Part shown: positions 10,994 to 22,936 of the stretch, piece after piece | How the letters are laid out: each line of letters opens with the position of its first letter | How positions within the stretch are numbered: position 1 is the stretch's first letter | Source: Piper betle | Taxonomy: Eukaryota > Streptophyta > Magnoliopsida > Piperales > Piperaceae | Assembly (NCBI GenBank): GCA_033002965.1 | Contig: JAURVB010014899.1 | Span: forward strand, 1 to 64,000 | Direction: 5' to 3' | Length of the DNA: 64,000 nucleotides | Program-made: the position numbers and the translations under genes | Notes under the pieces: model-generated | Seen by the model: only the letters and a program-made list of their open reading frames with translations | What the model was told of the DNA's origin: nothing | Database searches by the model: none

Positions 10994-12332
10994 TGTAACG
11001 ATTCAGCCCAAAGTGCAACGTAATGGGCTAAGTCATTTCTTTAAAATGGGTACCCTGAAAGTTAAAGATCTATAGTCCATTCTCACTTATAAACAGGATC
11101 TTCTCCCAGTAGGTATTAGATGTGGGACTAAGTTGAGGGATCTCACAATCCACCCACCTTAGGGAATTTCGTCCCCCAAATGCCTATTCTTGGCCCGTTG
11201 CTAGCCCCAGCCCACGTCCTTTTTGGCCCGTAACCGGCAGCCTACCCAACGTTTCTAGTGTTGGCCCGTAACCGGCAGCCTAGCCAACGTTTCTAGTGTT
11301 GGCCCGTTGCTAACCCCAGCCCACGACCTTTTCTGGCGCGTGACCGGCAGACTAGCCAACGTCCCTAGTCCATCCCACCATCTAACACAGAACCAGGTCG
11401 GCTCTGATACCATTTGTAATGACCCAGCCCAAAGTGCAACGTAATGGGCTAAGTCATTTCTTTAAAATGGGTACCCCAGAAGTTAAAGATCTATAGTCCA
11501 TTCCCACTTATAAACAAGATCTTCTCCCAATAGGTATTAGATGTGGGACTAAGTTGAGGGATCTCACAATCCACCCACCTTAGGAAATTTCATCCCCGAA
11601 ATGCCTATTCTTGGCCCGTTGCTAGCCCCAGCCCACGTCCTTTCTGGCCCGTGACCGGCAGCCTAGCCAACGTTTCTAGTGTTGGCCCATTGCTAACCCC
11701 AGCCCACGACCTTTTTGGCCCGTGACCGGCAGCCTAGCCAACGTCCCTAGTCCATCCCACCATCTAGCACGGAACCAGGTCAGCTCTGATACCATTTGTA
11801 ACGACCCAGCCCAAAGTGCAACGTAATGGGCTAAGTCATTTCTTTAAAATGGGTACCCCGGAAGCTAAAGATCTCTAGTCCATTCCCACTTATAAATAGG
11901 ATCTTCTCCCAGTAGGTATTAGATGTGGGACTAAGTTGAGGGATCTCACAATCCACCCACCTTAGGAAATTTCATCCCCGAAATGCCTATTCTTGGCCCG
12001 TTGCTAACCCCAGCCCACGTCCTTTTTAGCCCATGACCGGCAGCCTAGCCAACGTTTCTAGTCTTGGCCCGTTGCTAACCCCAGCGCACGACCTTTTTGG
12101 CCCGTGACCGGCAGCCTAGCTAACGTCCCTAGTCCATCCTACCATCTAACACAAAACTAGGTTGGCTCTGATACCATTTGTAACAACCCAGCCCAAAGTG
12201 CAACGTAATGGGCTAAGTCATTTCTTTAAAATAGGTACCCCGGAAGTTAAAGATCTATAGTCCATTCCCACTTATAAACAGGATCTTCTCCCAGTAGGTA
12301 TTAAATGTGGGACTAAGTTGAGGGATCTCACA
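10994..12332 (-). mobile_element. Tandem TRIM element with four LTRs and three internal domains
   Basis: Four 154-bp repeats (10994-11147, 11415-11568, 11797-11950, 12179-12332) each begin TGTAA and end CTCACA on the + strand. Between them are three internal domains of 267, 228 and 228 bp. On the minus strand each LTR is followed by TGGTATCAGAGC, complementary to initiator tRNA-Met, and each LTR is preceded by a purine run (aaggtgggtgga). These are the parts of a terminal-repeat retrotransposon in miniature, with no coding sequence. Five-base flanks tacaa (10989-10993) and tgcaa (12333-12337) are a near-matching target-site duplication. The site is empty in the LARD LTRs at 41.8 and 48.3 kb. 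Confidence 0.85.
11224..11337. repeat. 38-bp subrepeat duplicated inside the first TRIM domain
   Basis: The motif tggcccg...ccggcagcc...caacgtttctagtg starts at 11224 and again at 11262, and the next tggcccg block begins at 11300. The extra unit explains why the first internal domain is 267 bp while the other two are 228 bp. Confidence 0.75.
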
Positions 12333-12748
12333 TGCAATATACAAATGGACGGAAAGCTCGGATTGAGACCATCTAAAGTCGAAACTAATTGCGAAATGGC
12401 CTCAAACCCTAAACTCAATCAAGCTAGGCCCACTAGGGCACGATCAAGTGAACCAAAATTTCTTTGCTACAAGCAAATAAACTACCCTAAAAATCCCAAA
12501 CGAGTACTAAAAGCTACAATGGCCTAGATCTAGGCCTAAAATCCTTGCTAACACATACAAACAACTCTGTATGACTCTGTATACACCGGTAATTCATGCT
12601 CTTATCATCTGCATGTCGGTCATAGTCAGCTACTGTAACATGCTCATACGACCATCTGAGCCTCATACTCATATTCTTAATATTGTTCTGGCTTGAACTG
12701 AACAATACTAAAATGGATAAAGCCCTAAGCCAAACCTGGGGTTTTACA

Positions 12749-15700
12749 ACCTCTCCTCCTTATAAAAATTACATCCTCGAAATTTCTTATATCAACTACA
12801 ATTGGAGGACTGAACTAAAGATGCCGTCTTGCTGACAAACCAGTAGGTCTCCCTTGAAAGCTAGCTGAACACGGTCCAAGCGTACCAACATGAATATAGA
12901 TCTCTAAACGCTGACGAAGCTCACTAGCTCCTTACTATTCTAGCTGGACTAGCTCCTAAAGTCACTGCAAACTATGGGGAAAAACCTAAGCTCACCCCTA
13001 AGGGTCTACTAGGTAATGGAGTAGGTACTCTAGAGTACTACAGGGTACTAGTCTGGACTAAATCGGGAAAAACTTTATCGATGCAAGGTATGTAGCCTAA
13101 CATCTACCCATGTCCTTCCGATCCTCATCAATGCGATAGGTCAACTACGTGTACCTTCAGGGCACTTTGCTCTAGATCCTACGACTATTCTAAGGTGCCC
13201 TACGAGTTCTACTAGCTTATGGTGGACTCTAGTACTAGATAAGGTATATACTAATGAAGTGTATGGCTCATTGTCACCAGACTAAGTCAATCACTTAGGT
13301 GTTCCTATAAGAGGAACTAGACTACTCACTAGGTCTTAGTTAACTCGGTCTCAAGTCAAATATCTCACTCTATTCCCTAATCGAATAAGAACAGTTGCTA
13401 TGACTCTACTTGGTGCTACAACTCTCCTAACTATCTATACAACCACTAACTACTGTTGAAGGGGCTCTTTGTGATGGAATGATGACGAGAACACCTGTAT
13501 ATGTAGAGCATGTCTCAAGGAGTAAGAAAAGATACTCTACACGGTACTGTGGAGTTTGCATTTGATCTGTGGTAGGTGCGCTAGTCAATGTCTGCTCTTC
13601 TCAACCATCTGGAAAAACAAATAGTAGGATTGATAAATCTAGAAAGGTAGTGTGAACATACTCAGGTCAAAGCTTGGCTTTGTCTTATATATCTGGTCAC
13701 ATGGAAAGAGACTGGATCTCTCCAAAAAAAGTAGTCATATTGCTCTAGGGCTCTAGCTAGAAAGTGTCTCATCCTTACATAGTCTGATATCATGTCTCCA
13801 TCTATGGTGATGTAATGATATATGTCTAAGTCACAGTGGGGTAATGAAACTCTATATAGGATAATGGGTGACTCAAAAATATGGGTAAGTCCATGGACAT
13901 GTCTCTAAGATCCTCATTATTAGACTCCCCCATAGGTGGCCTACCAATGGAATAGCAAATCAATGTCGAGTCTACGAGATAGCTCCTAAGTAGCTCTAGT
14001 TTAATCAACTAACAATAAGCATGTGTTTCTCATCACGCACTTCTAAATGGATGGGGTTCAAATGACCCAAATAACCACTCTCTCTCCTCGAGTGTGTTGT
14101 CCGTTCTTCAATGGTGTGTGACATGCCATCCCATACTGATGTGTAACACTAATCTTGACTTATAAGACTACTACTATTGTGGTAGACTTTCAAGCAAAGC
14201 TGTCGGTTAAGATGAGCATACACTAGTATCCCTCTATCTAGTTAGCGTGGTATGGTCTAACTAAAGTCCTTATCTGTGTTGGTCCCCAGCTAGGGTGAAG
14301 TTGTCTCCTTCAGACTGGTTTTTCATTAGCAACCTATACTATAAGTCCTAAACAGCACCACAAAGGTACCTCTTATACTCAGGGCAAAGGCTCAATCATA
14401 TATCTCAAGGTAAGAACCTCATCGTGATGGTGAAAACCATAATGGACACTCACTCACTCATCTATGCCAAAATTCTAATAAGAGTCAAACTCCTTTTAAT
14501 GGCTGGAGTCATTTTGCATGTCTTACCATTTACATGATCTATATACCCTGGTTGTGGGTCACATATATGTTGTCAAGCTTACTGAATAATCTGACCATTG
14601 TGGTCATCCCATATGGATATCATATTATCGTGTTCTCTAACTCCGTCCATATATATCCCTAAATGAGTCACTAACATAGTCTAATGATCCCTATAAGACT
14701 GTCACTAATACTATCTTGCAATACACATCAGAGCCATGGATGTCAGGTCAAGGCAATGATATGCAAGATGGCTATTGAAGTCAATCCTATATCATCTCTT
14801 TAAAATTATCTCAGTGCACCTAACTTTCCTCTAGTTGCTAATATTGTCGTAGCTATATCTTGTCCTCAATCTTTGACGCAACTCTACTCTGAATGCTAGG
14901 ACATGTGGTCTCTGTTCAAAGCTAAGAATATCTTCAAGTAGTTGTCCTCCTACTTGGTCTTTACTTTCACTATAACTGCTCTCTTAGATGGCGGCATTCC
15001 ATAACAAATGATGGTTATGCATCACGGACGATGGTAATGCGCCATTCGGTGGGTGGCAGTGCATCACGGTCGGCGGTTGGTCAACTTGGACGATGGTTGT
15101 GCATCACGGACTGCAGTTGTGCTTGTCAGATGGTGGTTGTGCTACTAATATGGCAGTTGTACTATCCAAGTGCTAATGCCTAATTCTGATCATGTATGTC
15201 GTGAACCCAATACTGTCTCTGGCATGTTCATCTCCATGTGTTTGTCTCCCCAGAGGTAGCTACCATCAACTCGGCTCAAGTTATCTGACCATGCATGTCT
15301 GATCTGGAGGGGTCCGAATCATAGTGGTGATACGTACTATGGTGATCGAATGCTGAGCCTATACTTATCTCCTGCAATCGGGGGTGACAACTCCTACAAA
15401 CACTGGTTTCCTTTCAATAGCCATCACAAATCTTGCCCTCACAGATCGAGTGACCTCCGGTCAACCGTCTAACTCTGTAGAAAAAAAATCTATCATCCTT
15501 AGTGTGTTCATCTCTAATAACTTCATCTCACAAGGTATAGCATGTCCTAAGGAAGAACTAATGTCATGGCATGCGAAAGACAGGCAAGTGCTGCAATGTG
15601 GTTGCCAAAGTTCTTGGTATTTCCGGTCACCATCAAGCACAACTTCAACTAATTGAGCATGTGGACACTCTTAAGTCATCCAAATCCTTGGCACGATAAA

Positions 15701-15963
15701 AGGAAAGGCGCGTTTTTGGGCTTATCATAACTTTCCTATGGGATCCACACTAGCATCCACTAAGATCATTATCTTATATCCATTTCATAATTTCTATTAA
15801 CACTGAAACATACATTGCGCAGGTCTGACTAAGAAAAAATTTGATATACAGAGAAAATACCAAAAGAAATATTTGTTGGCTTGGCTAAGAACAGCTGGAC
15901 ACACTTGGCTAAAAAACAAACCCATCCATCTCAATCGACCAAGACATGGCTCTGGTACCAATT
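12749..15963 (-). other. Internal region of LARD copy 1, no recognisable genes
   Basis: It matches 42868-46045 along its length, with small indels. No protease, reverse transcriptase or integrase motif was found in any frame. Short open frames (for example 15384-15656 +) recur in copy 2 but resemble nothing known. At about 15005-15170 a short motif around gatggttgtgcatcacgga is repeated. The region appears to be the non-coding body of a non-autonomous element. Confidence 0.6.
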
Positions 15964-18197
15964 TGTAATACCTTGATTCTAGTTCACTTAAGAACTGAAT
16001 CACAACTGTTGTGATCGAGTCAAGTCATGTTTAAACTTGTCGGTCGGTACAACTGGATTGAAAAAATAGATCGAAAAAACCCGCTTAGTGTTATGAGAAT
16101 GACAGACATTATTAAATACTCGTCAAACACATCAAACATAAATAAAAGTAAGAAAGTAAATATCTGTGTTGAGTCCAAGTGTGCGGAGCGTTTATTTGTC
16201 CTCCCACCAAAGTTGACTTAGGATTTGCATGACCAATATATATTATATGAAAACCATCAATAACAAATGTTACTGGTTTGAAAAATAACTAATACAATTT
16301 GGCAAATGGATATTCCACTGTCCACAAAAACTTATTAAACTTTAAGATTGCATCACACTGGGCGGTAAGCAAACATACTTAACCACTTGCGGGCTCGCAT
16401 GCACGGCTCATGATCATATTCATACATACATACAATGCATACACCGTCACACCTTCCATATCACCCGCCATGGTACTCAAGTGGCAGAAGGAGCAATTAA
16501 GTTAGTGCCACAATTTTTGGACATGCGCTGCATAACGCAATACTCTCACACACCGCACTACTTCTGGGTTTGAAGGAGTACTAGTGTGATTTATACATAT
16601 CTCCACACCGCTCACTCTCTTATTTGTGAAATCTGTAAAAAAATGGGTGTACTTATATAATAGGCTTAAGGAAGAGGCGTATATTATAAATTTTTAGAGC
16701 TTCAGTTCGAAGACCAATAAGGGACTCACCCTTTTAGTTTTATTAAACATGAGTAGAAAACATGGGTAAATGACCCGACATCGGAGGGATCTGTAAAAAC
16801 ACTGCCGATGCCGTCTTACGTATAAAACACGGTCAAACTCTACACGCAAGGAGTCAAGCAAAGAGGGATAGTCCTATAGACCCATGGTCTAAGCTCCAAG
16901 CGTATCTGCACATCTATTCTAGTCATAAAATAATAACATTATATACTATATACATAAATGGCTAAATACAAGTAAATATTATATATATTTGTGTTAGTAA
17001 TCTTATAAACAATTAAATAAATAAATACATAATTAGTCTAGAAAAAAAGTAAAAATTATTTAAGTTTAACTAATCATTATTAATAATAATATCATGGCCT
17101 TCATTACAAAATACGTAATTAAATACAATTAAATAATAACATACACGTATGAACAAATAAATAAATATATACATGTACAATTTAGTAACGTAATATGACT
17201 AATATTCAAATGTAAATACTATATTAACAATATCAAACAATCATGTAAACATTCATCATATATGATACAAATATAAATAATAATAAATAAATAAATAAAA
17301 AATCATAAAATCCAATAATGCTGAATTATGTGAATATACATCTAAACTATTATGGGGGTTTTTGAATTACAAAAAATGGTCGAGAAATAGCCGAAAATGG
17401 ACCGAAATGAGCTGAATCAGTCTGAACCGAGCTGAACCAGACCAAACCGAGCTGAACAAACTCGGTATGGGTTAACTGAGAAATTGGGCTGGGTTGACTG
17501 GGTGGCATGACTTCGTTCACGACAGGTGGACTCGGACATGGTTGGCGGGCTGGTAATCACAACCGAGCAGTGGATGCGGACACGGCGGCGGATCACAAAC
17601 TGGGCAAACGGGTTGGCCAGGGTGGTGGTGCAATTGCCAAAAACGTGACAGAAGAGCGGCGGAGATTGCCGTCCTTCGCGATAGAAAGAGGGGAGGATGG
17701 GGAATGTCATAGTGGTGGTGATCGGAGGAGTCCGGCCAAAGGCTAGTTGGAAATGGGCCGCATTGCCGCCGTATGTGGCGACGTCACTGGCAGTGATCAT
17801 GACCGCAGTAGTGGATGGTGTTGGTACCAAACTATAGATAACGGTGACCGGAAGCCATGGGGGTGGTCTGATCAGCCGGCGGTGGCTCACCGGCACCCAA
17901 AAGCGGCCCAAACGGTGGCAACAACGGTGATGAACAATGATAAAAAACTTTGACACCGACGGCGATTGTGGGGCTGCCGGTGGTCGTGAGTGGTACGAAT
18001 AGAAAGCTGCCCGCGAGGCGGTCACAGCTGTAATGAATGGGTGGCCAAAGGATCGTCAGGGTCTCACTGGCAGCAAACCAAATTAGTCGCGGCATTAAGG
18101 GGAAAATGATCAAAATTGGTGGGGTAGTCAGAAATCAAATTGAGAATGCTAGGGTTGAGTGGAAGGCTTCGATTTTGCCACGCTGCACAATCTAAGG
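15964..18197 (-). repeat. Right LTR of LARD copy 1, first 2.2 kb
   Basis: It starts TGTAATACCTTGATTC and matches 46046-48279. It includes a GC-rich block at about 17400-18110 in an otherwise AT-rich LTR. Homology to the other LTR stops at about 18197, where sequence of the nsLTP duplication block (aaggaatacgtgtagc...) begins. The remaining 0.5 kb of the LTR is not here but at 10945-12748. Confidence 0.7.
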
Positions 18198-20116
18198 AAT
18201 ACGTGTAGCTCGATACATACCCAAAAACTAGAGTTTGGATGGCAATATAAATCTATTGTCTACAATACGCGTAATATTTGTAATCATGAATAGTAATTGC
18301 CTGGTAGCACAACCATTTGATTATAAAGATGTAAATTCATATTTACTTATATTAACCTTAATTAATTTTTTATTAAAATTATACATAGTAGTTTTCTTGC
18401 TAACATGGAATTGTCTCTCGACAAAAATCTTGCATTGCCACTTGGGCTATGTGATTTCATTAACACTTCAACAATATTAAAAGTACACAAAAATCACACA
18501 CACATATATATATATATATTATGAGTGAATAAAAATATTTATTTTCTAACTAAGAAATTGCAACTAGTGGTAAAATGATCTAATTTTAGAGATCAAACTC
18601 CAAGTAGATACTTCAATGTGTCCTCACAAAATGGGAAAAGATTTTCTGGCACCCCTAATAATATTTAGTCAGCGTTATTTTATAAAAACAAAAATAATTC
18701 ATTTTTGAAGTATAATGTAAGTAACTAATTAAACATGATGGGTCTAAATCATCTCTTCAAAATATTTAACTAAAGTTGAAGATTTATATACGACCCCCAC
18801 TAATAAATTAGATTTCATCCCACTGGGTATTGAAGGAGGGAGTAAATTGGCAGATCTCATATTCCAAAAACCTTTGATAATTGCATCCACATAATTTCAT
18901 CACTCACAACTTAATCCATGTACGGTCTAACCAACTATTCAATACGGAAGTAGGGTTTCTAATTGAGCGAGATAGCTCGTGAGCATTTAGTGTTCAGCTC
19001 GGCTTGACTCGACTCGAAACTTGATATTTTAATGCTCGTGCTCGATCTCAACTAGAACTCGAATCTTACGAGCGTAGCTTGAGCAAGGCCGTGCTTGACT
19101 CAACTCGACTCGGTTATAACTCAAACTCGACTCGATAAAATAATAAAATAATATAGTCTTATATATATATATATATACACACACATAATATAATAATAAA
19201 GAAGTGAGATAGGTGAGATGGTAAGTAGTCAAGTTGATGACCTCAAGGTTGTGTGTTCAATTCACATTGAATTTTTTTTTAAGTGAGATACTTATGACTT
19301 TTAATCAAGCCGGGTTCGTGTTCCGGAAAATTAAACCGTTTAAGTGTATTCGAGCTTGATTCGAACTCGTACACATAAAAAATATTTGTATCAAACTCGA
19401 ACATGTATGTTCAAAACACGTTAGATCTCGAGTTGAGTTTGACCAAGTTTTCAACTATTCAAGCCGACTTGGAATACAAGTTGAGCTCGGCTCGCTTGCT
19501 CGTTTAGCACGCCTATAAGGTTGACTTTGATACATCCATTCCATATGGGCCCAGGGGCAGACTTAATGCGAGACAGGCAAAAAGTCTCCCTAATTTATAA
19601 GCCATTTTCTTTTGTCAGCTAATTCAAGGCCCATCAGACATTCTAGCTACAAATAGACCAGAAGCATAAACGAAAAAAATTTTTGGTGGCAACTAACTGC
19701 TACAGTAACCAATACAGAGTCAGAAATTACGTTTATTTAGTTCATCAATGGCCTGCTTAAAGATCTTTAGTCCAAGTACAAGTTTTGTTACAGAATTTAC
19801 CCCTATATGTACACATTTTCAAGGACTTCACTTTTTAACTAATTAAGAAAGTTTGGTTAACTTTAATTTTGGAAGAAAATGCTACAAGGACCAAGAGGAG
19901 GGTACAAATATATGTATATATAATATAATCTACAGCTAGCATGTTAATTAAATACTTAAACTGTACCTATACAATTTATAAGGAGGATACTCCCCACCAA
20001 AAGTAAACCCGTTTGGTTACATAAAGCTGGTCCACTTTAAGCAATGAATGTAAATGAGAATATATCTCATCAAATGTCACTAAATGTGAACTTAATGCAC
20101 AAGCTGATCTTGCAAC
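18198..20116 (+). repeat. Duplicated upstream block of nsLTP copy B
   Basis: It matches about 55372-56732, and parts match 36560-37790 and 40150-40500. No gene was recognised. It contains a (TA)n run near 18503-18520 and the MITE at 18951-19515. The last 600 bases are the distal promoter region of copy B. Confidence 0.7.
18951..19515. mobile_element. hAT-type MITE related to the 10.9 kb hAT end
   Basis: It starts TAGGGTTTCTAATTGAGCGAG and ends CTCGTTTAGCACGCCTA, imperfect inverted termini. The right 200 bases closely resemble 10770-10944, the right end of the hAT element, including the gtattcgagct and gagctcggctcgcttgctcg blocks. The same position in the duplicated block (about 56125) lacks it, as does 37.4 kb. 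The 8-base flanks (tacggaag, taaggttg) match at only five positions, so the target duplication is weak. Confidence 0.65.
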
Positions 20117-20124
20117 TATATAAA
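20117..20124 (+). promoter_or_regulatory. TATA box of nsLTP copy B
   Basis: TATATAAA lies 71-78 bases upstream of the start codon and is conserved at 56733-56740. In decayed copies it is degraded (38.4 kb: tacatagag) or deleted (26.9 kb). Confidence 0.7.
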
Positions 20125-20194
20125 GATCAACATATGCAGCAGCTAGACACACAGTTTAGCCACTCATAATCCATTTATTATCACAAAAGAGAAA

Positions 20195-20851
20195 ATGGTG
20201 GCAAGCAGGGGTATTCATAGGGTTGCAAGCATCATATTATGTGTGCTTTTGCTTGCATGCAGCTGCTATGGAAAGTTCGACTGTGAACATGTCAGGGATG
20301 AATTGAAGCCATGCTATGAGTACATGCAGTACGGAGGATATCCTTCTGAAAAGTGTTGTGAAGAGCTTAAAGAGGAAGTGAAGCATTTCGACCACAACTA
20401 CAAAGATTATGAGTACTTCTATTGTTGTATGAAACGAATTTATGAATCCTTCCCGCCTCACCCACCTCCCCCACCTCCCCCGCCTCCCTCCCGCCTCCGG
20501 CGAAAAGAATGGAAGATCTTCTAAAGAAATGTGGCATAAAACCTCCTTACAAGATCCCCGGCCCGCCCTATCCAAAGTGCTACTAGTAATACTCTTAACT
20601 TCAATCTTTCTCCTGTCTTTATTTTTATCTCTTGTAAAACATTTTGCTTGCCCATGCATTATTTGTCATCATTATCTTGGATTCTTGGATAATATATATA
20701 TTATGCATGTTAGGAAAAAAACATCAACCCCTCGCATGATAAACCATATATATAATTTCACTCTTTCCTCGGCCAGCATTACTATACCGTTCCAGAAACA
20801 TGCATATAATCCTAAGTGTGATTTTGTAATTTGTTTTGCAGTGAAGACTAA
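20195..20851 (+). pseudogene. nsLTP-like gene, frameshifted in the proline run (copy B)
   Basis: The first part is sound: ATG, signal peptide, then cysteines 1-6 in the pattern of the intact copy at 56811. In the (cctccc)n stretch at about 20455-20500 the frame slips. The protein would end at 20524 as ...RRKEWKIF without cysteines 7 and 8. The lost tail (MEDLLKKC...PPYPKCY) is intact in another frame from 20509. The splice donor at 20586, acceptor before 20842 and stop at 20849-20851 are kept, as are the promoter and polyadenylation signal. The slip is in a microsatellite, so it could be a recent allele or a sequencing error. Spliced length would match the intact copy if in frame. Confidence 0.8.
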
Positions 20852-20984
20852 TACAGTATTGGTCGGTGATGGAGGATTTCATGAAGAAGGGGAGCCTACA
20901 CTTTGCCCCTTACCTTATATAATAAGCAGTGGACCTCCTATATAACACCAGTAAAAAATGCCAAGCGTTGCTTGCAATACTATG

Positions 20985-20990
20985 AATAAA
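20985..20990 (+). terminator. Polyadenylation signal of nsLTP copy B
   Basis: AATAAA lies about 135 bases after the proposed stop codon; the duplicate has it at 57599-57604. A second one follows at about 21009. Confidence 0.55.
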
Positions 20991-22936
20991 TGAAAATAAT
21001 GCTTCTTTGAATAAAATATCCTAGCAAATCTTTCGTTTCAGCCTGTCGAATTTGTTTTCAAAGTACTGCTTTACACATATCATTTGTGCATGGCAAAATC
21101 ATATTGGTCGCGCAATTATAATTTGACTACAAGGCATTAGCGATGATAAAATACATCCCTTATATTAATGAAATTTAACCGACAAAGACAACAAATGCAC
21201 GCAATTTAACCGACAAAGGAGCGAGCATATATATTGAATAAACACACAAAATGAAAATTGGTTGGCGATCAACTACATCCCCAATATTGATCAGACAGCT
21301 GCAGAAGATTGCATTACATGCCTTTTGTTGACGGGACAAAAGGCATGAAATTGTACTCACAAATTCAACAGTAGCTGAAAACAGTTAACGCCGGCTAGCA
21401 TTAAATTATGACTAAACGGTTTACAAGGCCATTTTGAAGAGTTAGAATCGGTTCTCGGCTTAACTCGGCCGAGTTTCATACTGATTTATCCCATTCTATT
21501 TGAATAAGCATTTTTAATAGGGAAACTTCGGAATCTAGTTGACTCATCCAAGTTAGACCGGTTCAGACCAAGTAAAATTTGTTGGAGTCAAATTTTCAAA
21601 ATGTCTAATTTTTCTTTTTGTCCGCTATTATTCTCACTGGGCTACATGAGATAGACTCCACTTTTTAAAGATAGACTCTAATTAAATTAGAAGATAAATA
21701 ATTCAAATTTTATAAATAAATTCTAATAGAATAAAGAGATAAACTCCTGCTTTTAAACATTGAATCTTATTAAATGAGAAGATAAATTATAATTATATGA
21801 TTTTGTTTGTTGCATTTTGATTAATCTAATATACTACTTTTCATCATAGCAAGACTTAGAGTTGCCTTTTTATTTGCGCCATGCCTTACACTTAATTCTT
21901 TTCCTTATAAAAATATACTATCCATGCCCGCCCTCTTGGAAACCAGGTCGATATTCCAAACAATTCTCATTTAGCGCCAAAGTTTGAAAATTGAATTTTA
22001 CGACACTATTCAGTTAAAGACAAAAATACGGAATAAAGATGTATAATTCAGTGTACCTAAAAATTTAAGTTTAGTTGATAAGTTGTCATTTTTCTACCTT
22101 CTATCTACCTTCTATAAATTAAAATTTACTCTCATTAGCAACGTACATAACTAGAACTATAATATTTTTTCCTCAATATATGTCAACGAGATTACTTTGG
22201 ATATAGACATACAAGGCAGGGTTGGGCACAAGCTAAGCTAGCGGCGGCTCGGCTCAACTCGAACTCGATCAATTTTAAACTCGACTTGAAACTCGATATT
22301 AAAAAGTCAACTCCACTTGATTATGATCGAGTTAGTTTCGAGTTATATCAAATTCGAATCGATTCAACTTGAAAAAAACTCGATTCGACTTAAAAATTGC
22401 CTCGAACCAACATGACATCTAATATAAACCGTTAATATATTTTTATTTTAACAATATATGGACAGTATAACATTTAAAATAATAATTTGGTATAAAACAA
22501 TTAAGATGAAATAATCTAATAGTTATTATATGGCCATCAATTAAGGAGAATACCACTTACCTTCTTATAATAAAAACTAATTAAAATGCATTACACGTTT
22601 AAATAAAAAATTAATAATGTTGGACAGTGATATTCCTGCAATTTCATTAACCAAATTAGAGTTTTTAAATGTCTTATATTAAAGAGAGCAAAATCGATCT
22701 TCAGGTTTATAATGATGAAACTCAAATAGAAATGATGATCGACTCAAAACTCAAACAAGCTCGACTCCAAACTCAGACTAAAGGAACTTGACTTGAATCA
22801 TACATCTCGAAACTTAATTAGTTTGTCAAACGATCGGAGCTTGGATGTTCTTGAAGCACAACAAATTTTACAAATTATAATTAATCCCTATCACTTCTAT
22901 TTGCCAAGCTAGTACACAATTAACAATACTACACAA
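20991..22936 (+). repeat. Spacer of the duplicated block, with a decayed cgag-rich repeat
   Basis: It matches about 57605-59610. No gene was recognised. At 22215-22850 there is a stretch with gttgggcacaagc and repeated actcgactt/gctcgact motifs that looks like a decayed relative of the hAT-type MITEs at 18951 and 37801. Its counterpart is at about 58875-59515, so it predates the duplication. Confidence 0.6.

Larger units (their letters stand above)
10945..18197 (-). mobile_element. Large non-coding LTR element (LARD-like), copy 1, permuted
   Basis: Its order on the + strand is LTR 3' part (10945-12748), internal region (12749-15963) and LTR 5' part (15964-18197). The right LTR begins TGTAATACC after the reversed primer-site-like tggctctggtacca. 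The left LTR ends GGGTTTTACA before cctctcctccttataa, the reversed polypurine region; this orients the element on the minus strand. The internal 3.2 kb has no recognisable gag or pol. The two LTR parts together equal one LTR, split at the same point. A TRIM element is inserted at 10994-12332. Copy 2 lies at 41316-48820. Confidence 0.65.

Noticed and set aside
10994..12332. Cassandra-type TRIM carrying 5S rRNA in the LTR
   Set aside because: I looked for the 5S internal promoter sequence in the LTRs and did not see it. It is a different TRIM family.
10945..12748. CRISPR-like array (regular repeats with spacers)
   Set aside because: Repeat length (154 bp), TG/CA termini, primer sites and the plant context show LTRs of a TRIM, not CRISPR.
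17417..18025. 202-codon minus-strand frame, paralleled by 199 codons at 47606-48205
   Set aside because: Both lie in the GC-rich block of the LARD LTR. Shared stretches follow from nucleotide similarity; starts, ends and parts of the frame differ, and no domain was recognised.
22215..22850. A further complete MITE (also at 58875-59515)
   Set aside because: The cgag-rich interior resembles the hAT-type MITEs, but clear inverted termini and target duplications could not be identified; kept only as a decayed repeat.
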